Assembly (NCBI GenBank): GCA_944474755.1
Contig: OX104112.1
Location: 66,636,433-66,700,432 of the forward strand
DNA from: Limnoperna fortunei
Lineage: Eukaryota; Mollusca; Bivalvia; Mytilida; Modiolidae
Direction of reading: 5' to 3'
Length of the DNA: 64,000 nt
Shown: positions 36,301-47,600 of the stretch, one piece after another
Layout of the letters: each line of letters begins with the position of its first letter
Position numbering within the stretch: the stretch's first letter is position 1
Translations under genes and position numbers: made by a program
The notes under the pieces: generated by a model
Database searches by the model: none
What the model was told of the DNA's origin: nothing
The model's input: the letters and a program-made list of their open reading frames with translations, nothing else

Positions 36301-37753
36301 ATTAATTTGATCCACTCTATTGTTTGCTATTACCTTAAAGTCATATTGCTTTTGTCATAACCTTAAGAACATGCGGTCTTATCAGGGGAGGTTGGACTAA
36401 CAGAATCAAGTTTAAGGAGATGCCAACGTTGGTTCCAATTATAACAACTTTAAATTTTGTATACGATAAGTAATGGCAATAACTAAAATGGTTAATGGAA
36501 AATACGAACGAGTGAAAAGAAAAAGAAAATTCTTATCATTTAATCGAAATTGTTTCTTTTATGTAAAATTATTCATTTTATTAATAAGACATTTTTATTG
36601 TTTAATATATAACAAATACCAATTTTTGAGGTAACGTTGATTGAAGTGGATATTTCGGTTCCAGCAGACATAATGCTTTTCTGGTAACTATTGTCGTCCG
36701 TCCCGAATACGAATGCATTATGTATAGCAAGTTTGTACATTTGACCAAAACGAGAAGTGATGTGCACAATACAGTCTGTACATTTCTAGAAATAAACGAA
36801 ATTGTAGATAAGCTGACAGATACATACACATTTTTTAAACCCGTAATAATAAATGCTTATTTTTTGTGGTATGTTTTGAGTTGATGCTTGATATTAACTC
36901 ATCGGCTTTGTAATCTTGCACTTGGAATTTGTTCTTTTAAATCGAATAATTTAATTTAAATAATAAGTATGAACATACCACTGATACATTATCCCAGTTG
37001 TAAAAGTAACTTTCGTAAAAACACGTCTTGTTTCTGGCCAGTAATATCCAACCCTGAAAACAATACGGCTCGACGCTGGCTGTAATAATATCAACAATTT
37101 TTTAAATATTTCATTCCAAATAAAAATTTTATATTAATATTAATTTTATATTATTATTTATATTAATATTTTATAATTTTATATTTATATTAATTTTAAA
37201 TACTTAAATTTAAGAACGCAACATAATAAACATGACTTTAGTTGTAAATATAAAGTCATATTGAATCTGCTGTGTGAAGACCATATTTGACAAAACTTAT
37301 TACAAGAAAGGGAAAATAATAAAATTCATATGTTTATAACACGCCAAAATGTCTATATTTCTCACATGAAAGTTAACGATTTCATGCCATGTATATATAT
37401 AATGATTTTGTTAAAAAATATTCAATGAATATAAAATCACCTTCTTGTTAAACTGATGTTGATATTTACAAAATACGCAAAAGGACAAACCTAACATGAG
37501 TATATAAGCGAAATCAAATTATTATAAAATAGCATTAGAGATAAAAGAAATAAACGAGTAAATGATGCTTACTGTTTGAGGTACAATTCGTGCACATCTT
37601 GTCAATCACTAGATGAATAAGCATCATGGCTAGTATCCCAACAACATATCCACCCAGCAGTCCTATGAGGACATCTCTTGGTACGACCTTCCGTTTGTTG
37701 GAATATTTTGGGGTTTTTGTACCCACGTTTGAACCAACCTTGTTCGTCGCCAT
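27396..37753 (-). CDS. Type II membrane C-type-lectin-like protein, five-exon model
   Basis: Exons are 37573-37753, 37441-37490, 36979-37053, 29175-29229 and 27396-27598. Phases 1, 0, 0, 1 chain without a stop to 188 codons including TAA, and every junction is GT-AG. Exon 1 encodes a basic N-terminus followed by a hydrophobic segment (about residues 28-50, DVLIGLLGGYVVGILAMMLI), which implies a cytosolic N-terminus and an extracellular C-terminus. Exons 2-5 read as a long-form CTLD: FCKYQHQF..GW....KTCFYES, then NWDNVSVEVCAF.VNEYFNVIETAQG, then DDVLIGALFDND..FYYWKND, NTCVDD and a terminal FRCFM. No EPN/QPD or WND calcium motif is present and one of the four canonical cysteines is missing. Intron 3 contains the DIRS element. 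The lectin-like fold is inferred from spacing. A rival terminal exon lies at 36573-36785. Confidence 0.72.
27765..27850 (-). repeat. Dispersed repeat with GGTTTAACC core, copy in lectin-gene intron
   Basis: GGGAGGTTTGCGAAGCCATA, AACTGGTTTAACCGACCATT and GAAATGCCTGTACCAAGTCA are shared, inverted, with 53600-53675. Confidence 0.7.
29368..29457 (+). repeat. DIRS left inverted terminal repeat
   Basis: Runs from GTGTTTTCTCCCCTTGGC to CTCCAATTTGG and matches 34374-34464 in inverse orientation with few mismatches. Confidence 0.93.
29949..30067. repeat. DIRS internal complementary region
   Basis: The first ~80 bp are the reverse complement of 29291-29370. The following ~40 bp are the reverse complement of the extreme right end (34463-34497). 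This is the joined-ends template expected in DIRS elements. Confidence 0.92.
30100..31276 (-). pseudogene. DIRS tyrosine recombinase ORF, one stop and one frameshift
   Basis: The N-terminal SAM-like segment (30773-31276) is followed in the same frame, after a TAA, by LALTSAGRVSEI with the first catalytic arginine (30413-30766). A frameshift near 30413 leads to the last part, with FTAHSTRAACTSKA (H-x-x-R) and ARWSNMSTFARFYNKP (W and the tyrosine nucleophile). All catalytic residues survive, but no single open frame does. Confidence 0.9.
31346..33109 (-). pseudogene. DIRS reverse transcriptase/RNase H ORF, frameshifted
   Basis: RT landmarks are PINLKHLNKFI, KIDLKDAYLAI, LPFGLASAPRIYTK and the catalytic YLDD. 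RNase H begins with TSDASNKGWGG and INSKELLA. Near 31690 the true frame shifts: the RNase H continuation (ARSLGMTKIM, AEYLPGDLNTLADWESR) lies in the neighbouring frame at 31408-31641, where it meets a TGA. The tail of the long frame past about 31690 is therefore a shadow. Confidence 0.9.
32839..34134 (-). pseudogene. DIRS gag-like ORF, interrupted by one stop
   Basis: The frame runs 34134 to 32839 with one in-frame TAA at 33886-33888; the sequence on both sides is in the same frame. It starts with a serine/acid-rich stretch (KKRKRCDEESSDSSSESD), has a helical middle and a basic segment (KKYKNDRKKQKRPRR), and overlaps the RT frame at its end. The function follows from position in the element; the sequence itself is poorly conserved. 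Confidence 0.8.
34374..34464 (-). repeat. DIRS right inverted terminal repeat
   Basis: Inverse copy of 29368-29457. Confidence 0.93.
34600..34815. repeat. ~105-bp tandem repeat beside the DIRS insertion
   Basis: AGTAACTCACTAG, GCCTCTTTAG, AGACTGCCAAAGTAACTCAC and TGTAGAAAAGGCATCTAT recur in order about 105 bp apart; two full units and part of a third. Confidence 0.8.
35736..35895 (+). repeat. Dispersed repeat (CCGACCGAAC...CCCGAACCC), copy 1
   Basis: A-rich stretch with AAAACCGACCGAACAAAAAG, CAAATCCGAATATAGAC and AACCCGAACCC. An inverted relative is at 42800-42960. Confidence 0.5.
36573..36785 (-). CDS. Candidate alternative terminal exon of the lectin-like gene
   Basis: A strong acceptor (TTTATTTCTAG) at 36786-36787 opens a 71-codon frame in phase 0, exactly continuing exon 3 (36979-37053, ending in phase 0). 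It begins KCTDCIVHITSRFGQMYKL and ends LLIK before TGA at 36573-36575, with AATAAA overlapping the stop. It would make a 172-residue protein with a different C-terminal half and two extra cysteines. It resembles a CTLD less than the 29175/27396 exons do. It may be a true alternative end, an exon recruited after the DIRS insertion, or chance. Confidence 0.4.
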   Translation of the reverse strand, partial: KCTDCIVHITSRFGQMYKLAIHNAFVFGTDDNSYQKSIMSAGTEISTSINVTSKIGICYILNNKNVLLIK

Positions 37754-38639
37754 CTCTATCTTCTCTGTTTAACTGGAATATCCTAAACAATTTCTGATAA
37801 TAAATTATTAACAAAATTAAACCAGTTCTTCAATGCCTGGTATTTGATTTCAACTATTGATTTTTTCATTTTATTGTCTTAGATTTGGAACTATAGATGT
37901 TTTCTAGAACATTCTTTCATCTCCATTTCAGCGTTGTATTAATTTCCGTGCTGTCACAACCGACGTCTTTAAAAAACAAAGTTTTTATTTTCTTACGGTC
38001 AACATACAAAAATTAGTCTATTTAGTGGCGCAAAAACACACCCACCTATTGCCACTACAAAGATGAAAATACTGAAATGAAGTTAAACATATTTTAAAAT
38101 TGCAATAATGTGGCAATGTTATAAACGCAGAATCATGCTACAGGCTCAACCTTGTATACCCCCACCACCATATACAGATGTTTTAATATGTTGTTTTTTA
38201 ATGCAGTAACCTCTTTTTCTTACTAGAACAGAAATCCAGTTGGCATATGGAACTTTTCCGTAGCCGATTAATTCAAGATCGATCCCCCATGAAATTAACA
38301 TAATATAAACTGGCAACAACACATAATAACACTGCGTCCATAAAGGATAAAGTAGACATCACCAAAATGCTAAAACAAGACAATTATTAGATGATATTAG
38401 AAATAACAGGAAAAAGTTGTCTACAAATTATCGTTTTCTAAAAGAAACCCATTTGCACGTTACAATGGAATACGACAACTAGAATCAGTAAAACCAACGT
38501 TAATGAAGACTATTCCTGTTACAGAGCATACATCGTCTGTAATGATGTCTTCATCCTGGTAGCAGGTGGTATCGAAGAGACAGTCTCATTCCAGTGAGAA
38601 GCTCCTATGTTAGCAGTAATAATGCAGGACAACACATTG

Positions 38640-38935
38640 TATAAGACAGCACATCAGATTCCTACAAGCATTTTGCTGTCTTGTTTTATGTAGCAAACAT
38701 ATTAATTTGTGTTTTGTAGGCTTTAAGTGTTTTCCTACAGATGCCAAAACCTATGACAAAACCTGTTCCTATCGTGAACTTTCTCTACCAGCTTATGTAC
38801 CAGCTTGTCAAAATTAATGCGTTATTCTAGAACTTTCTACAAATATGCGGAATTCTCTCGCACAAAGAGGTTTTGTTGCAAGATTACGCATAAATAGAAA
38901 CAGATCAACGATAAAGAAAAAATGTTATGCTTGAC
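38640..38935 (+). mobile_element. Second reverse-transcriptase C-terminal remnant
   Basis: One short stretch reads RYSRTFYKYAEF with decayed neighbours, matching the same region of the RT family as the 42318-42790 relic. Boundaries are uncertain. Confidence 0.35.
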
Positions 38936-39737
38936 GCTGTTTACTTGTTGATATCAACCATATTATAACGTATATGGTTTTGTTATATAGACATATGTGT
39001 ATATATGACTACAAGGAAACACAACAGCAGGTCTTTAATTATACAAGCAGTGCTTACCCTTGCATTGACTCATGTATTTGTTTTTTACAGATGTTCTTGA
39101 ATTATTATAGATTTGCATGTTCATGTTTTTGTCTTAGTTTTGGATACCTGTAAGTACCTGTATAGCCCATTGTGTTTTTGTTATTTTTGTTTGTTTAGTA
39201 GAACCTTTATATCGCAACATTAGATCAGAAGAAAAAAAGTAAATAAAAATACTAAGAACTAGTTCTTAGAAAACAAATTCTGTCAAACTATCTATGCAGA
39301 GCAAAAAAAAAAAAATCACAACAGTAGACATTTACAGATCAAGCTCATTTCGAGTTTGGACATTACTTAGGAAGATTAAAACAACAAAACAAAGTATACG
39401 TCCTCATTTATGCTGTATACTATCCACACAAAAAACCAACTCAACCTTTTAAGTCAAAGTCTTCTGGCATGAATTCGCGTTTAACAAAATCCGAAAACCG
39501 TTGTCATAAAACTGATTTGTGCAGTATATCATAAGAATTTGTGAAATCTTAGTTTTAAAACATACTTTCAATGTTTATCATTATTATCAAGTAATACATG
39601 TAGATGCATTTGAATAAAGCAGTTAATCAAATTTATGTCGTCCCTGCAGATAACATCCTTCTTGTAGGCAGAAAATACTACATTAATTGTTTGACTTCTG
39701 AATTAGGCGTTGATTGTATTTGCAGCAACTTCACTGT

Positions 39738-40297
39738 CTAAAAGCTCCTTTTACACGATCAAAGTTTTCCATCAAAAACTTTTTCGAAGTTTTCTTTGAC
39801 AAAGATCTTTGACCGTGTAAACCTGCATCAATCAGAATATGTTCTTGAACTCATCAGAATATTTTGTTAACAAAAGCACATGAAAAAATGGCAGGAAAGA
39901 AAGCAAACAAAATTTAATTAGACTGATGAATTATTAGAAGATTTAATTAGATAGAAGTTATTGGGAATGTTAAATCAAAACTTTACTTAGTTCTTCGTTT
40001 TTGCAACCAGGCCCTACACCACATTTTCCTTGGCGTAATCCTATTTCAACGCATACTACGTCGCAAAATTACTGCACATAAAATGCACGCGTACACCGCT
40101 ATATACTCCTTAAACTCAATATCCATGTTTATTTATAAAGATTATAGTTATAAATTTCTATTAACAGCAGAAAACCATCAAAAACTTGGAACGTGTAAAG
40201 AGGCAACTTTGACAAAGTTTTCTTTGTCAAAGTTTTCCATCAAAAACTTTGACAAAGTTTTTTTTATGGAAAACGTTGTTCGTGTTAACGGGGCTTA
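39738..40297. mobile_element. Foldback/MITE element rich in CTTTGACAAAG palindromes
   Basis: The left end (..TTTACACGATCAAAGTTTTCC) and the right end (GGAAAACGTTGTTCGTGTTAAC) are inverted copies. Internal words CTTTGACAAAG and GTTTTCCATCAAAAAC repeat in both orientations. Noncoding, possibly hAT-derived. Confidence 0.6.
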
Positions 40298-40362
40298 AGA
40301 ATAAAAAATAGAATATTATATTGCAAAACTATATTCTGTTTCATTACTCATATTTACAACTA

Positions 40363-41716
40363 CAGTCTCGTGCCAAAAGTATTCGCGGAAAAATGGCCGA
40401 CGTCATCTTGGAGTTATCTCGCCTTGAATAGTAAAACAAGCAAAAAATATTAAAATAAAGCTGTGACTTACCTTAATATTTTGTTAGGTGTCCCTTGGAT
40501 CTTGTACAAGCCAAAACTCTAATTGGAATGGAATTATATAAGTTTTGTACATATTCAACCGTGAAGTTTTGCCAGATGTCAAAAATTGCATCAAACAGTT
40601 CCTAGGGTTTTGTTATTCTCATAACACGTATTTGTAGAGTTCTTTTAATTATAAGCCTACAGTTTTCTATTATATTAATGTCCGGAGATTGGGCCGGCCA
40701 TACCATACCATGGATATTATTTTCATGCTTGTAACGTTCCACAAGCCGAGCCCTATGGACGGGGGCGTTGTCATCTTGGAAAGTGTAGGAATCGTCGGGG
40801 AAATGACGGGCAATAACTGGCCATAACTGATCGTCAAGTATTGAAATATATTTCTGGGCATTTATACTTCCATCGACCTTACAAAGAGTACCGACACCAA
40901 ACCAAGTGATGCAACCCCATACCATAACAGAACCTTAGGCACACACTCTGCATACATGCATTCTGGACGATACGCTTCCTGGGACGATCTCCACACATAT
41001 ACACGGTTGTTTTGGCCTATAACTATTTGAGATTCATCACTAAAAATATAACATGTCTCCAGTTATCATTCACGGTCCATCTTCTTTTCTGTAAACACCA
41101 TCTTATCCGCTTCCTTCTATTCGCCTCTTTGACAACCATCCGTTTTTTCACAACTCGCCGGTAAATCTGATTCTTGTGCAAAAATCTCTGGACAGTCCTC
41201 GCACTAACACGGTTTTCGCCATTTCCAACATTAAATTCAGTGGTAATATCCTTTAGAGCTTTTCCGCGATGCCTTTTCACCAAACGCTTCAAGCGGGATT
41301 CGCCCCGTTTTGACACTTTTCTTGGACGTCCAGAACGATGGCCTATTTCAAAACTTTTCCGTGCTTTATAAGTTTTCAAAATCGATCTGCAGGTACTCTC
41401 AGGTATTCCCAACATCCTAGATATTTCACTTATTCTATATCCATCAGACTTTAAATTGACGATCACTTCTTTCTTGTCCGGTGACAATTCTTTTGATTTG
41501 CGACCCATGTTTATTTACATCAAAAATATTACAATGTAATAGTTTATTGCAGACGATTTTTACGTCATCGATTTGGAATGCTTTCAAGTACACGGGGAAG
41601 TTCTCAAAGTAAAAATCGCAAGATAATTGGTATCAAAAAATAAAATCAAAACAGCGCGAAGTGAAATATCTAAAAACGTCGGCCATTTTTCCGCGAATAC
41701 TTTTGGCACGAGACTG
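40363..41716 (-). mobile_element. Tc1/mariner-type transposon, 1354 bp, inactive
   Basis: Inverted ends of about 41 bp, identical by eye, start CAGTCTCGTGCCAAAAGTAT. TA lies on each side (40361-40362, 41717-41718). The transposase is on the minus strand. Its N-terminal half (41508 to about 41023) has paired helix-turn-helix segments and a GRPRK linker. The C-terminal half (40925-40602) has QDDNAPVH and SPDINIIEN, with 34 residues between the second D and E (DD34E). A frameshift near 41040 and a disrupted stretch near 40925 separate the halves, so no transposase can be made. Confidence 0.95.
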
Positions 41717-42317
41717 TATATTAAAATTTATCGATAATAAGTTCCGTTTCATGTAAAATTGCATCCTGAAATCACACTCCAAGAAGATTTTTTACACTTA
41801 ACGACAACTTCAATTTTCCAATCGTCACATTTTTCTTTTTATGCAGCAACATTCTATCCTCTCCAACACATGGCGTTTACGTTACTCACATGTTGTTGCA
41901 TACATATACATGTAGACAAATAAGCGATATCTATCTTTTGAATAAACAGAGATGTAGGTTTGTCATAGGTTTTGTATAGGATCTTCCTTTGCCGTACTTG
42001 ACTTACCCTTAATTGGCTTCCAGCAACACGACGGGTGTGTTGCATCAAGGCAAGAACTGCTTATTCTTCGTGACAGACCGAGTTCATGCACATGTTTCTA
42101 TGTGTTTTGTTTTGTTCTAAGTCTGTGTTGTGCGTCGCGTAGTTTGGTATTTGTGTTGATTGACTTCGAGATGTGTTAACATGTTTGAGGTATTTTTTTG
42201 CTTCGTTTACAGAAAACATATATATTCTTGGCAAATTATATAAAGAGTCATTGTTTGTTTCAGTATATAATATGACAACAAATCTTTCAATGACATTCAT
42301 CTTATAAGAGAATGTTT

Positions 42318-42790
42318 TGGTACTCTCATGAAGCCGAGTTCCTAAAAGGCTTGCTGAAGAAGAAAGAAAAGAAACTGAACGACACCTTTAATTTCATATG
42401 TCGCTATACTGAGGATGTCTTACTAATAGAAATAGAGTCAGGAAAATGTAATTAAAAACACAACCAATACATTTAGGTCTGCCTCTTACTTCTAGAAATA
42501 GTCAAGAAAACTACAGAATATGCTCTAGGACAACAAGCCATTCATAGATTGAAACATCAAAGAAGCTCCGACGTATGATTTCACAACTTAAACGTTATTC
42601 TAGACCGCTACTTGTTGTTAACTACTACGCTACTCAAACAAGGTTTTTTGTACCTAGGTTGATGCTATCCCTTCAGAAGCTCTATTGCGGTCACTAAGAC
42701 ATGGATTGAACTTTTTTCTTAACATGACCATGAGAAACTCGTTGGGTGTGTAATAAGAGGCAATCGTTGTTAATTCGTCCAGAGCATCAG
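42318..42790 (+). mobile_element. Reverse-transcriptase remnant, probably Penelope-like
   Basis: Plus-strand frames read AEFLKGLLKKKEKKLNDTFN then FICRYTEDVLL, followed in other frames by TTNTFRSASY and QLKRYSRPLL. This resembles the common invertebrate RT with RYIDDVL; the first catalytic aspartate is replaced (T-E-D). Many stops. Family assignment is from remembered motif style only. Confidence 0.5.
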
Positions 42791-42799
42791 AGTGCACCA

Positions 42800-42960
42800 A
42801 AGATTTTATCGGGCTCGGGTTATTAAATTTCTGTTTTTGTATTTTTAGTTTTTGTTTCGTGTTGTATATGTATGTCTGAATCCGGATTTGTGATCTTCAC
42901 TTGACTTAAAGCTCTCGTTATTCGGTCGGGTTCCTTGTTATTTTTGTTATATACATAAGC
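42800..42960 (-). repeat. Dispersed repeat (CCGACCGAAC...CCCGAACCC), copy 2
   Basis: GGGCTCGGGTTATT, GAATCCGGATTTGTGATC and ATTCGGTCGGGTTCC are the inverse of words in 35736-35895. Confidence 0.5.
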
Positions 42961-43203
42961 AGTAATGTTTTAGATAGAATTCGAAATATACATCATTGCG
43001 TGAGCCTAGTAATAAAAATTTAAATCAATTTTGATAAAAAAATAAAATATCGCTGATACACATTCAGTATTGTCCATGCATATTTTTGTTCCAAGCAATA
43101 TCGATTTTCCAGAGGGGATCAAAGTTCAAAAAAACAACGACAAGTGAAAACATATGTTTATGCTCGCCATACAAAATACAGAAACAGTTCACCCATCGAA
43201 CTA

Positions 43204-44652
43204 CTATGGTAGTTCTAAGTATATATTGTCATAATTACTGTCTATTGAATTGATACGTGGAGTTGCTTCCACCTCATCTGTGCGTCCTACAAATTAAAAA
43301 AATAATATGTCAGTGTAAATATTATAAAATATATAGTGTCATCAAATATACCATGGTTAATTTATTTAATGCGACAAACGCGTTTTTCTTCTGAAACTGA
43401 ATCTCCCAAAATTATAGTAGTTAACCCTTTTATACTTCGCTAATTACGTTAGAAAATAATTTTAAGGTAAGTTAGACCCTTCAATTTTCTCCAAAATGAA
43501 AATTAGACTCTCTCATCCATCATAGGGATCAGTAGCAAATAACAAAACAAATCCTTATTTGTAAATCAACATAAAATACACATTAATTATAAGTATTATA
43601 ATTTATTATTATTACTATTATTATTATTAAATTATAACAATAATATATTAACACTTTACTTAGGTTTTCAATAATCATATCGATTTCTTCATAAAACTGT
43701 GTTTCTCGACGTTCTTTCCCCCTAGCTGTATTGTAAACACTATAAAAGAAAAAACCGAGATTAAAAACTGAAATCGCAAATTACAGTGATGTTATGTAAA
43801 AGACAATAGAGAAATAACTGATACTGCTGTTGGGTTTTAAGCTTTAAGCGTAGTCTAAAGAGTTTTGATATGTATATATCTAACAAATCCACCCAATTAA
43901 ATGTCTACCATTGTCGTCAATACCGGGGATGTCTTTTGCATCATGATATGGCTGCTTTTCTAGACTACGCTTTAAGCTTAATAGCCAACAGCGGTGCATT
44001 AGCATATGTTATTTTAAACTGAAATGGCACATTACAGTAATTTCGTGTAAAATACAACAAAGAAATAACTGATGCTAATATGCCGCTGTTGGGTTTAAAG
44101 CTTTCAGCGTAGTCTAAAGAGTTTTGATAAGTATATATCTACCAAAACCACCCAATTAAATGTCAGCCTACCATTGTCGTCAATACCGGTAGTGCTGTTT
44201 GCATCCTAATATACATGCTTAACTAGAGTTCATAAAATTATATCATCTCTATACCATGGTCATTAAAATGTTGGATCATCTAAATTTTCGTAAGACCTTT
44301 GAATGTTTCCTTACATTTTAATTTTATTCACACATGTTTGTAATAAGATGTTTCATTACAGTACAATACAGTTTTGCTCAGACGGATTGCTTTGAAAATG
44401 TTACGCAAGTTGCATTTATATTTTTGCAGAATACTTAAAAAAAACCTTAAATATAAATACAATATAAAGCGAAAAGTTTAGCTCACTTTGTATATGCTTT
44501 ATGCAGAGGGACCGAACAACGAACATAATTTATTCACCCGCTTAAGTATTAATGTTCCTACCAACAATAACTAATTACAATTTATTTTTTTAGCATAACT
44601 TGCTATCAATCTTACCTTTGTTTTAAGTTAGACCATCCCTCTTTACTCTCTC
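43204..44652 (-). CDS. Ig receptor exons 10-12: cytoplasmic tail with tyrosine motifs
   Basis: Exons 44616-44652 (phase 1 to 2), 43660-43739 (2 to 1) and 43204-43286 (stop TAG) join only in the phases shown. Motifs are SVYNTARGK, TQFYEEIDMII and SNYDNIYLELP at the extreme C-terminus. YEEI is the classic Src-family SH2 ligand, SNYDNI fits the loose ITIM pattern, and YDN is a GRB2-type motif. Spacing does not make a canonical ITAM. The functional reading is inference. Confidence 0.75.
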
Positions 44653-47600
44653 CTGTAATATAATGTATTATGCTAATGTTTCTGCATATTAAGGACATGG
44701 TTTTATATAATTATTGGCTCCCAAGTCAAGGTGTTTCGAGTCCACATTCGCTTCATTATCAGAACCCCTAAGTTAGGAGAAAATGGTACACGATATCAAT
44801 TAAACACGAATGTAAATGTAAATGTACAAAGACTTTTAAGAAAACTATTAGATCTTCGGTTTCTCTGTCCTTAAAAAATATTTATTTAATTTCATTTATA
44901 TGTATTGATCTTAAAAATAAAAAAAAATAAAAATAAATATTTTATCCATACATTTACCTTTCAAAGTTCTGCAAATGACGACGTTTAGTCCTGCCAAGAA
45001 CATCACACTGGCTATTATCAAAGACAATATCAGTATTTTCGTCACTGTGTTGTCTAAAAACATTTGATGGCTTGAAACAAGTATTTCTCAATAACAAAAG
45101 ACTACACTGAGTAAAAAAACACAAAGTAAAGAGGAAACAAATTTCATAAGTAATAATAAAAACTCCCAAACCAAGTAAGAGTTTCAAACTATACTATGAA
45201 AAGTCATTTGGAAGAATTGAAAGTGTATCAAAACTGTCCGTTTAGACATCGGCTTAGCACCAAGAAAAATAGCAGTACGGTCGGAGATGTTACTAGTAGG
45301 AACACCGAAATCCAGCATTCTGTGACCAGGAATGTTTTACTTTAATTAACAAAAAAAGCAAAAAAAAACAAACAAAACAAACAAAAAAAAAACGAAAAAA
45401 AAAACCAAAAACAAAAACAAAAACTTTAAAGTGTAAAGTGGTACTGTCGGAACCGTTCCGACCGAACCGCTTGCTATATCAGAGAATAACACAGTGTACT
45501 ACGGCAGTGTTAGAGAATAACACAGTGTTTCGGCAGCCCGTTAAAATATAATAGAAAAAACTACTCTATCCAAATTACAGTTACCAACAATTTATTTTGT
45601 GATGTCATCTAAAAAACTAATGTGTTAGATATGTCTTTCTGTTAACAACCCATAAACTATGTAAAGACAATTCATGATTTATAATCCAGGGTTCATCAAG
45701 GTGTCGTGAATTCATAATTATAACGCATTCCACTTAACAGTACTCACCATTTTGTTCAAATAAGTATGCTGATTCATACTCTCCGCTTTTAGCGATAAAA
45801 CTATAAGTAGATTTTTCTAGGTCACATAGTGGCTTGATCTGAAGTGTGGCTATCTTTGATTCGATTTGAATCGCTATATTGCGTATCGTTACAAAATGAG
45901 TTTGTGTCCTCACTCTTTGTTTAAGGTATTCTGTAGATATCAATTTCTTTCCATTTCTATACCAGATAATATGAACTATACTGCTCCATGAATAGAAATT
46001 TACGTTTAACATACAGCCTTCCACATTGGTGCCCTTAACAACAGAAGTGTTTATAATGACTGGAGGACCTAGAAGAGAAATCACAAAAAATAGGCAGCAA
46101 GCATTTCTACATTTTTTTCAAAGGCGTATGGGATGTCAATCCTTTATACACTTAACAATTATTTTTCCGTATTTTTATCTAATTTTGTTTCATTTGAAAA
46201 CAGATTGAAACAACTGAATTATTTGTATTGTTACATTAACTTCAAGTTTAGTTTTGTTGTTAGTTGCATGTTCTACTACAGGATGTTATTCAGTTGATTT
46301 TCCCCACATTTATAATTTCTAAAAGTATTAAACTATAAAGATATCCTCGTAATTTTGATATTGTAATATATACTTACCCGGAACATTCAAATATGTAGTA
46401 GAAGAAAACACTGTTACATTTTTTCTTTTATCAACAATATTACATGTGTAGTTCCCAATGTCCTCGTATGTACAAAATGAAATTTCAACTGAAGACTGTA
46501 TTTCGTTTGATGATCCAGTAAGCTCTCTTATTGTGATTCCATTATAATGGTGACTCCAATTACCAAATACAAAATACTTAGGAAGCGTATTCACTTTACA
46601 TGTTAGTTTTATCTGTGAATTACTTTCACATTCAAAGTTGGGTTCCGATACATTTTCTGATGTGTCTGTAATATTATTAGAAAGAATAATAAGGAATGTT
46701 AATAATTTCAATGAAATGATAAAGTAGACGATTAACTGATTATTGTAATATAGTTTTTAGATATACATTTCACGAATTCTTGGAATGTTGCTCTACATAT
46801 ACAAGTAGAATTTATCAAAAAATTACATCATAATATATAGTGTTAGATAGATCGGAAAATTTTATTTTCCCATTTAGGTGTACATATATTGTATTAAAAA
46901 GGTAATAACAAACATGATTACTGAAACATTTTAATGACATATTTTAATACGAATAGTGTACAAATGCATAAATCTTGACTTGTGTTATTGTAACAGACAA
47001 TAACAACATCAAAAGGAAACACGGAAATTCGTGCATCAAATCAATATAAATTACAATTTCTTCGTAGTTATTTCTTCAACTTTCAGAGTGTACATTAACT
47101 TAACTATTCAACTAAGAGTACCTACATTTCTTTACACGATAGGTTTTCGTTGTTGCTTCCCTTGTTTTAGTATTTTTGCATTCACATGTAGTATTGTCAT
47201 GATCAATATCAGCATCAAAGTCAAGTGTGATGATTGCAGCATAATTGTCTCTCTCTTGTCTACTATAATATTTGCTTACGTTGCTGCAGGACAAATTTAA
47301 ATTGTTTTCGTCTGTTTTTCCTATGTTGTAACATGATACAGAGGCCGGATAACCATCTATCAACACCTCCTTATTCATTCTAACAATTAGTGATTTTAAA
47401 ATTGTACCTTTAAAGATAGTCATAATTCAGTTTGCCATTAAATACATTTGTTACAAAAAACCACACAAACAAAATGAATCATTACAATAAGTTCGTCAAA
47501 AAATGCGCTACAAATGACGCTAATAAATAAGAATAATATTTGCAAAAGTAACAGTGACTCAAAAATTTCTGAAAGTTACTGTTTAGTTCTATATATTTTT

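Larger units (their letters stand above)
37754..40362. other. Intergenic region upstream of the lectin-like gene
   Basis: Contains the presumed promoter (unrecognised), an RT relic (38640-38935) and the foldback element (39738-40297); otherwise nothing seen. Confidence 0.5.

Noticed and set aside
44690..44758. Possible extra Ig-receptor tail exon (after AACTTAG, reading GSDNEANVDSKHLDLGAN in one frame)
   Set aside because: The good-looking frame needs a phase-2 partner, but the transmembrane exon ends in phase 1; exon 44616-44652 fits the chain instead.
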